Shown here: positions 57,601-64,000 of the stretch, piece by piece | Layout of the letters: the number at the start of each line of letters is the position of its first letter | Position numbering within the stretch: the first letter of the stretch is position 1 | NCBI GenBank assembly: GCA_014526335.1 | Contig: JACTAT010000013.1 | Location: 4,966,182 to 5,030,181 of the forward strand | DNA length: 64,000 bases | Direction: 5' to 3' | From: Chrysaora quinquecirrha | Lineage: Eukaryota > Cnidaria > Scyphozoa > Semaeostomeae > Pelagiidae | Translations under genes and position numbers: made by a program | Notes under the pieces: model-generated | The model's input: the letters and a program-made list of their open reading frames with translations, nothing else | What the model was told of the DNA's origin: nothing | The model's database searches: none

Positions 57601-60600
57601 CATAAAGGACTTCATTTCTCCAGGAATCAAAGAGCTCGCTTTGTCTTTCTGTGCCGCCATTTCTACAAGCAGGGACTTCATAACTTCTACAATGACGTAT
57701 TTTGATTTGTCCTTGAAAAAGCAAGTAAAGAGATTAAAGAACTTTTATACGCATGTACACATTCATTATACCCTACCCCTGACTGGGCAATATGAGAAGT
57801 TCTACTTCCAGGGGTGAAAAGGTAAAACAAATTGATTAAATAGCGATAGCTATTTTTTTGCAGACAAATTTGATTAACGTCAGCTTTTCTCGAGAGAACT
57901 CCTGAATATCGTGTTCCGAATGTCTCATAAGAAACGACGCAATAAAGAACATTGATTAACAAAACATAACAAGTCTAAGATTCTCTCTTCATAATCTCCT
58001 GCGTTACTAAATCAACTGTAATTATAGTTCACGTGGTGCAATCTCCTGATCATTATAATTTATGTTAATTTATTGATTGACAGCAACAACATTATACTGA
58101 AGTATCGTTAGCTTGGCTTATGGGGACCTACGATATACGATATAACTAACACCAACTAGCTGTAACTTGCTAACTTATGTCTACATGTCAACAGCTAGTC
58201 AGAACCTATAGGATACAATTGATCATGGTCACAAGAACGCTCAGGTCGGCTGCAACTGACGGGAGTCAGTGGTCAACTAATCGGGGACCAGCTGCCGTCA
58301 ACCTTTTTGCCAACAGGTTGCCAGAGCGCCCATTTCGACAGGTCAGTTGCGATAAATTAGTTACAAATATCAACTTGCTCTGACATTGCGCGAGGCCGAC
58401 AAAGCCTGGCTTTAAAAGTATCGTTCTAATTCGGTGCACAAAAACGGTCTTCAATGCACAGCAGCATCACGGTTTCGCACTTCTTCCCTTCTCGCTTCAG
58501 ATGTAACTTCATAGGTATGAGGGGGTCATTGGGCATGACGGTTTGCGGTTTTTCGACATTTTGAAAGCGGTTTTACGGTTTTAAACTTCAAAAAGTACGG
58601 TTTTTCGGTTTTCCAATTTGCGATTTCGGTGCGGATTTACGGTTTTAAGAAAACACATGTACGTTAGTACGGTTTTTGGCTAAAAAATTTTGCAGTTTTA
58701 CGGATTTTGCCCCCCTATGACCTCCCAGGTATTGCTACTGTGAAAATGTTGCTCTTTCGCATCAATTTTTCTTCAAAATCATCCGCATTGAAACGAGGCT
58801 TTGTCAATGCAACGTCACAGCGAAACAGAAACACAAATGCTCTCTTCGGGAGGAAAAAGCGAGGCAGAAAAGTAAGCCCAGAACGACAACAGGTAGATGA
58901 CCGTTCGATTACGTCCGTTTGAGCGTCAATAGCGATAGCTAACTATCACTCAGGTAATACGTCTATACGCTGTCGCTTAATAATTCCAAAGACACAATAA
59001 TATGATCATAGAAAACGTCAAAATTCAAAACGAATAAAAGAAGCAACAAGCTTGCTTACCTGTGGGTACAACCACAAATCCATAGTAATATTATGCGAAT
59101 AAACATCATCTTTACAGTCTTTCGAGAAAGCGAGCATATCATCGAAATGAGGATCTCTCCGAAACATTTTACCAGTCAACTCCATTAAATCACAAGTTTC
59201 AGCAAGATTAAATCCTTCATCTACTAGCATGTTAATTGCATTATCCGTACTGGACTTTAGCGTGTTCACTCTGGCGTACAACGGCTGTTGCCGCGCGAAT
59301 TTACCGGTCTCTTTCACGTCGGCAGATAGTAGATCTTCCAAACACAGCGCGCATTCCTTGATCCTGCTCCGTGCAAACGCTGCACATATGTGAATTTCGT
59401 GAGCTACTATCGCATCTTGAATCTCTCGTATAATTTCGATTGGGTTTTCTGTATCTTCAGCGATTACAATACGCTTTGAGTCACTGAATCTACAATTGTG
59501 TTCATAGAAGTCCATCAACATCACCATCACCTTGTTGTGGTGCCTTGCTTCAAACTAATAAGATGAAGAAGAACAAACAAGTTAGAGATAGCTCATACGT
59601 CGCGTTCCTGCCGTGCAGAACTAATCGCAATTAACGGGACTTCTGTGCGTGCTGCGCTACTAGGCTACGCACAATTTGGAGAAAAAAACCAGCGTCAATT
59701 TCAACAATAGTTTAAACTCTTATACACTGGCTACTGTTTTGAAGAGTTTTCAAATTCGGTAACTTTCAAAGTTTTCAACTCAAACCTTACAAACTGGCAA
59801 AACCACGTCTATTTCCAGGGTTTTGATTCAGAAAATGTTTCCGTGTTTCCAAATAAAAGCTTCTCCTCATTCAATGAAATGGTTTTGGAGGAGGATGTCA
59901 CACCACCCACCCCCTTAGTCATTTATCTGCTTTCAGGTAGATGAGGGCTAACAGATGTAGTACAAAAACTTAGCAATGAATTTGATGCAAAGAAAGAGAG
60001 CAACAATTAAACTGAAGAACATTAATTTTCAGCCACATTATTGGGCCCCCTGAATACAACTAGCACCAGCCAGGGGCATAGCATGGGGCACAGGGAGCAG
60101 TCCCCCTGTTAAAAGATGTCATGTCAGAATGTATTCCTCCTCTAAAGCCTTCATTTTGTGGTACATTACTTGTATTTGTAAGTTTTGGTTGGAAGGTAAT
60201 TTGGTTGGGGTCCCCTTAACCCCAACACTGTATATGCCTCTATATAGGTAGCTGAAATATTTATTCTTGCTTAAAATCACATCCAAAATCATATAAAAAT
60301 CTTCTTGGTACAAAATAAATGGAGATTCCAGCCAAGGGTGTACACAAGATTCAAAGGAGTGAAGTGAATTGCCCCTTGGTGGCAGCCCCAAGCATTACCC
60401 CTATGTTAGACAAGGTTTTCTCACCCTAGAATATGCTGAGTAGAAGTGGCTGTCCAGTAACACATCTTTTAGAACTTCCTCATCTGAAACCAGAAAAATG
60501 TTTTTATTATAAATATTATTACAAATATTATAAAAGGTCACAAGTATGAAGATGGGGTCATGCAGGGCAAAAGGTCCACTATATCAAACCCAGGAGCGTT

Positions 60601-61280
60601 TCACCACAAATCGTTGAATTGCCCCCCCCTTGAATAAGCCCTCCCCTCCAAAGTAATGAAAAGTAATTTAGCCCTCAGGGGAGGGCTAATTCAAGAATTT
60701 ACTGCAAGCTAGTAATGTGGTAATGTGCAGCAAGCGCTGCACACAACAAAAAAACTGTACAAAAACAATGAGACAAACAAAGGAAAAATAATAGCATAAA
60801 CAAAATTGTTTGTTTACATCGTTTAGTGCAAAAAGCAACACTGTAAGCCCTTCTCTTCTGATATTCATCAATAAACGATGGGATTGATGCAGAAGATATT
60901 TCTCCTTTTAGATAACTGAATATTTCTCCAGCATTCTCGTACATTTTGTGACTGAACTTGTTTCTTGGGGGTTTTTGCTCTCTCTTCTTGCACTGTTCTT
61001 CTCCTTTCTCGTCCTTCTGAATTCCCATAGGACCAATCATTTCCTTCACATCTGATAAAATCCCTTCATAGGTCCCATTTGGTTTGCTTGACGATGCCAG
61101 GTTCAATTCAGAATTCTTCTTTGAAGATGACTGCTCGCTGTTCTTCCCATTTCCTCCAGTTCTTGAACCTCCATTAGGCCTGTTTTTCTTGCTGTTTGAC
61201 TTAGGCCGAGGACTATTTTTACTCTTTCGTCCATTTTTCGGTGACTTTGGAGGAAAGCTGTCATCACCTGGCCTAAGCAT
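51617..61280 (-). CDS. NSUN7: NSUN7-like RNA cytosine-methyltransferase family protein (8 exons)
   Basis: Exons: 61280-60818, 60483-60425, 59554-59060, 57711-57561, 57025-56906, 56370-55921, 52950-52880, 51817-51617. They sum to 2,010 nt, or 669 residues, and every phase agrees. The order of conserved blocks is that of animal NSUN7: YSVAFCTKRYEEVLKD (exons 1/2), QPLYARVNTLKSSTDNAI (3), DKSKYVIVEV and DDVLLTNPES (4), KLFICGCHSRS (5), KKVRIIMCNVPCSKSGV (6), KLKPSSYMNGCFVALLKR (7), EPTVKEVIERANKKGL plus a basic tail (8). The family is related to m5C RNA methyltransferases. Vertebrate NSUN7 is linked to sperm motility and enhancer RNA. Here motif IV PC is kept (Cys 56279-56281), but the motif VI TCS is TSS (Ser 56099-56101), and the SAM loop is degenerate. 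The N-terminal Ser/Lys-rich tail is unconserved. A repeat-laden 2.97-kb intron separates exons 6 and 7. Confidence 0.88.
51998..52140. repeat. Mariner/Tigger-like terminal fragment
   Basis: GCTATAACTCGAACCTCTAA and TTCGAATTATGGGGACTC with GATAACTCGAAGTTAACGG resemble degenerate ends of the same kind of element as 53417-55678. Confidence 0.45.
52337..52785. mobile_element. MITE of the GGCCCTGGCCAAACG family, TAA duplication
   Basis: It starts GGCCCTCACCAAACAATCAA and ends TTGATCGTTTGGCCAGGGCC, with TAA at 52334-52336 and 52786-52788. It is one of the longest copies and lies in the intron between NSUN7 exons 7 and 8. Confidence 0.72.
53657..55158. mobile_element. Nested TIR element, CACTGTAAAACA ends, TA duplication
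   Basis: Exact 12-bp inverted ends CACTGTAAAACA and TGTTTTACAGTG are flanked by TA. Subterminal blocks repeat the theme of GTCCCTAAATTGTCC on the left and TTATGGACAATTCAGTG on the right. A short plus-strand open frame (54296-54544) shows no transposase motif, so the element looks non-autonomous. Confidence 0.72.
55160..55345. repeat. CCACCACAGTA minisatellite copy
   Basis: Units of CACCACCGTAGTGCGTATCC and ACCACAGTACGCAAAAAACG end in GTAGATTCGCAAGGG, a degenerate form of the terminal motif at 165-514 and 36754-37345. It directly follows the nested element. Confidence 0.7.
56434..56545. repeat. SINE-like fragment
   Basis: ACGAGACCTAGACCCTGGCT, GGAGCTCGAACTTCGAC and CTGACACCATGAGTAAGC match the copy at 21392-21560. 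It lies just upstream of NSUN7-like exon 6. Confidence 0.5.
57150..57490. repeat. Degenerate short-unit repeat (TCATCTTCATTAAAC theme)
   Basis: About ten diverged units of roughly 30 bp carry [AT]TGTCATCTTCATTGACCTAA-like words. They fill the intron between NSUN7 exons 4 and 5. Confidence 0.55.
60290..60378. repeat. MITE-like repeat, copy of 27041-27175
   Basis: GGAGATTCCAGCCAAGGGTG, ACACAAGATTC and GGAGTGAAGTGAATTGCCCC match the right half of the family. Confidence 0.5.
60618..60706. repeat. GAATAAGCCC-type MITE fragment
   Basis: TTGAATAAGCCCTCCCCTCC and GGGGAGGGCTAATTCAAG form a small inverted pair related to the element at 3058-3440. It lies in NSUN7 intron 1. Confidence 0.55.
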
Positions 61281-62052
61281 GATTTTAAATCACTCTGCTT
61301 TATTTTTCAAAGAACAGAGAACCGAATCGTGATTTATCCAGGCGTTAATTGTTTGCGATTCCTGTTCGACTTGTTTAGCAAATGGTTGTCTAAACATTAC
61401 CAGGACAACGTTGCGGTTTTATTTGCAGAAGCCTTCAAAAAGTCAACAGAAACTATATCCAATGGACAGATTGTTTTCCTCCAGCAGAAAATGGTCTGAC
61501 TTTTTGCTCCAGGTAAAAGCATAAGTTTTTGCCGCATAAATTTTGCCTCAAAATTCAGGAAATCAATTTGACGAAACAACACAAGCTTGCGTAAATCGCG
61601 GTATTGCGGTAAAAAATAACGCCGCAAATATAAAGTTGAAATCAGCGTTTTCATAATTGTTCATCCCTAAAAATCTTTCTTTCATGAATTAAACATTAAA
61701 ATGCGGCACAAATGAATTATTTACTTCAAAACTGGCGAGATAACAAGCAACAAATTGTAGCTGCTGTTCGCTTCGCCAGGAGTTGGAAAGCGAAATGGAG
61801 GAGCGGAGCGGTGGAAAGAAAAGTGAACGACGACGTTTAATTCAAAATAGCAGTCCTCAAAGAAAATTACCATGCTAATTTCGAATTGCAGGAATAAATG
61901 AGATATTCATATCATTAATTTGAAATATATCTTTGCACTTATAAAGGCATATTGCAGATAGGCTAGATATAAAATTGTGCACACAAGCCGAACCTAACAA
62001 AAGCGGGTTTTCTTGTTTCGACGGTTTCGACCTTCCCCACCAGACGAATTCA

Positions 62053-62182
62053 ATGGAAGGGCAATTCACTCTTTGGAATCTCGTACACCCCAGCTGGAAT
62101 CTCTATTGTTTTTGTAGCTACATAAGAACCGTTTTTTTTCAATAGGAATCTCGTAAGCTTTCGAGAGGTGAAATGCCCCCTT
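62053..62182. repeat. MITE-like repeat, copy of 27041-27175
   Basis: GAAGGGCAATTCACTCTTTG at the left and GAGGTGAAATGCCCCCTTC at the right are inverted ends. The interior has AATCTCGTACACCCC and AATAGGAATCTCGTAAG. Confidence 0.65.
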
Positions 62183-62600
62183 CAATTTTACCAGCGAAGC
62201 AACACTTTTCTAAGCTAACCTAAACTATTTACTCACCCCACCCAAACCTCCCTCAACAGCAAAAAAGAGCAACAATTATTTTCCCATATTCGGAAAAATT
62301 TCGTTTCGAGGAGATACAATTAATAAACTTGAGTAAAAACAGCTAGGATCCTGTTGACTTATCACAGGGCTACATATCACAAATGAGCATAAAATATTTC
62401 CATTGAAATTTTTAAGAGTAAATAATTTGACTACAAAATAGCCAATACTGTATAGCAAAGCAACGTATGCAAACATTTTTATATGAAATATTATAAAAAC
62501 ATAATCTAGTTTATGAATACATATTACACAGGTGATGGTGTGAAAAGTAGCCAATCTTCTCAAACGGATTGGGCTTAAATTTAATACAACCTCTTGACAT

Positions 62601-62790
62601 ACCGTAGCTATATCCTCGAATAAGCATCCTCCGTCGAATAAATGCCCCCCCCATTAAATGCCCCATTTGGATTGTGCTGCTGATCAGGTCCTGGCAACCC
62701 TTTAACAGTGTTTGTGCAAGCTCTTGGTGGGATGAATCAAGAGACATCTTTTGTCAGTTGCTGCAAAACTTGCTTTTCGCAAGACCGTTA
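62601..62790. repeat. Repeat copy (CCTCGAATAAGC family)
   Basis: It matches 36490-36745 in order: ACCGTAGCTATATCCTCGAA, CCATTTGGATTG, GATCAGGTCCTGGC, GTGTTTGTGCAAGC and TTGCTGCAAAACTTG. Confidence 0.6.
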
Positions 62791-63589
62791 GATTATTCAT
62801 CAATTTTGAAATAATTGCTCACCTTTGAGACGCACATAAGAACCTACGTTTTTGTACACAGCATGTTAGGCATATTAAGGTTCTTAAGTAATGAGGTGTA
62901 TATACCATAATCAGGGTGGAGGTTCTCAAACGAGGGTCTTAAGCAATTGCAAGGAAAAAAAAAGCATGGTTCAAGATTTAAATTCAGGCCCTGCTTCTCA
63001 ATGTTCCGAATGCAATGTTTTGGAGTCCATGAAAGAGTTGTATCTAAACCCTAGTAAGTGATTTGAGTCACCTTAATTGAGAACCTCTTTGGATATTAGG
63101 CTAAAGTGGTTCTTACTTATGGGGTAGAAAATACATAATTCGGTATAATTCCAGGCTGCAGGTTCTTAATAAATGAAGGTTCTTAAGCGAGGGTTTTTCT
63201 GTAAGCACCCCAGACGCTTAACAGAGAAAATGCTAGGCTAAAACAATCCTACCCTACTTGCTATGCTAAGACAGTCCTACCTACAAGGTTGTCCAAACTT
63301 AAAATCAGCACTACTACAACCATCAACCATCAAGTAACCAGCTATCTCCGACTTGATTTGATTTGATTTGATTTTTCAAACCTTGCATTGGAAGTGCTTT
63401 CAAGTGCTACACTTCAGATAACTTGTCACCTAAGAAAAATAGAAAGTCTTAGGTAATAAAGACTAAAGAAAATAAAATATTGAAAAGCTAGGTTATGGGA
63501 AATGGAAACGGACTGGACTTGGCATATTCGAGATTCTTGGTTTCTCGTAAAGAGTTTCTTATGATAGTAGCTATACACGCGATGTATTA

Positions 63590-63975
63590 TAGGAACCTAG
63601 CTTAAGGTCTAATTCTTAAAGTTCCAAATTTTTGGACCTCTTTTGAAACAATTATAGTTCCGAAAGTTTTCTTTAAAGTTCCTTACTTTTTACTGCAAAT
63701 TAAGTGTCATGGCTATTAAAGAGAGACTTGTATGTGTGCAAAGCTGGAACTTCTCAGTGAAACATTTGATATAGCTATGCGTAACATGCAGTTTGTATCA
63801 TTTTCGACTGCAAATGGATGGAACAAGCTTTCTAATTCTTGATTGTCTGCAGTGGTATAAATATTCAACACTGCAAAGTTCTTCAGTGACTTTCTTTTGT
63901 AGTAGTATAAGTTATTTAAATTTCGGGCCTTCTTGGTTCCTTATAAAGTGGTTCCTTAGAAAAGAGCGTGTATAT
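63590..63975. repeat. Dispersed repeat, copy of 29510-29875
   Basis: TTTTTGGACCTCTTTTGAAA, TGTGTGCAAAGCTGGAAC, GTGAAACATTTGATA and TTCTTGATTGTCTGC occur in the same order as in the other copy. Confidence 0.6.
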
Positions 63976-64000
63976 AGTATAGCAAACTCACCATTAGTCG

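Larger units (their letters stand above)
61281..64000. other. Gene-free flank upstream of the NSUN7-like gene
   Basis: No conserved exon is visible. It contains repeats at 62053-62182, 62601-62790 and 63590-63975. The NSUN7-like promoter should be near 61281-61900. A GGAGCGGAGCGG-type segment at 61797-61815 is the most GC-rich stretch. Confidence 0.45.

Noticed and set aside
60699..60817. Extension of NSUN7-like exon 1 into CKQTILFMLLFFLCLSH
   Set aside because: A donor at 60817 (GTAAAC) joins in phase to the conserved EEVLKD exon. The extension is hydrophobic intron translation.

Overview
This is eukaryotic DNA from an invertebrate animal. Every gene is cut by GT-AG (twice GC-AG) introns, the spacers are long and AT-rich, and MITEs, tRNA-derived SINEs and minisatellites are everywhere. 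The protein families (PARP14-type macro-PARP, Fe65/APBB, NSUN7, glutaredoxin) are metazoan. A cnidarian or other early-branching marine invertebrate would fit, but I cannot name the species from the sequence.

Layout: (1) 2047-19609, minus strand: a 16-exon PARP14-like gene with an array of RRM-like exons, three macro domains, a WWE domain and a C-terminal ADP-ribosyltransferase domain. A 2-kb near-perfect inverted repeat (14546-16558) sits inside it. (2) 20259-20837, plus strand: a two-exon glutaredoxin, head to head with the PARP gene, whose catalytic cysteine codon is an in-frame TGA. A SECIS-like stem-loop lies in its 3' flank, so it is most simply read as a selenocysteine glutaredoxin. 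(3) 23383-45106, minus strand: a 20-exon Fe65/APBB-like adaptor with an N-terminal B-box-like zinc motif, a Tyr- and Pro-rich scaffold exon, a WW domain, two Fe65-type PTB domains and a third, tensin-like PTB reached through a GC-AG intron. (4) 45107-51616: intergenic, repeat-rich. (5) 51617-61280, minus strand: an 8-exon NSUN7-like RNA methyltransferase homologue that has lost the motif VI cysteine. (6) 61281-64000: intergenic repeats.

Exon boundaries were placed by hand from splice signals, homology and reading-frame phase. Phases agree across every junction of the four genes, apart from three single-base frame problems reported below. The genes do not form a pathway. The most notable observations are the putative selenoprotein glutaredoxin with its SECIS candidate, the three-PTB zinc-motif Fe65 architecture, and the long inverted repeat whose terminus supplies a splice donor inside the PARP14-like gene.
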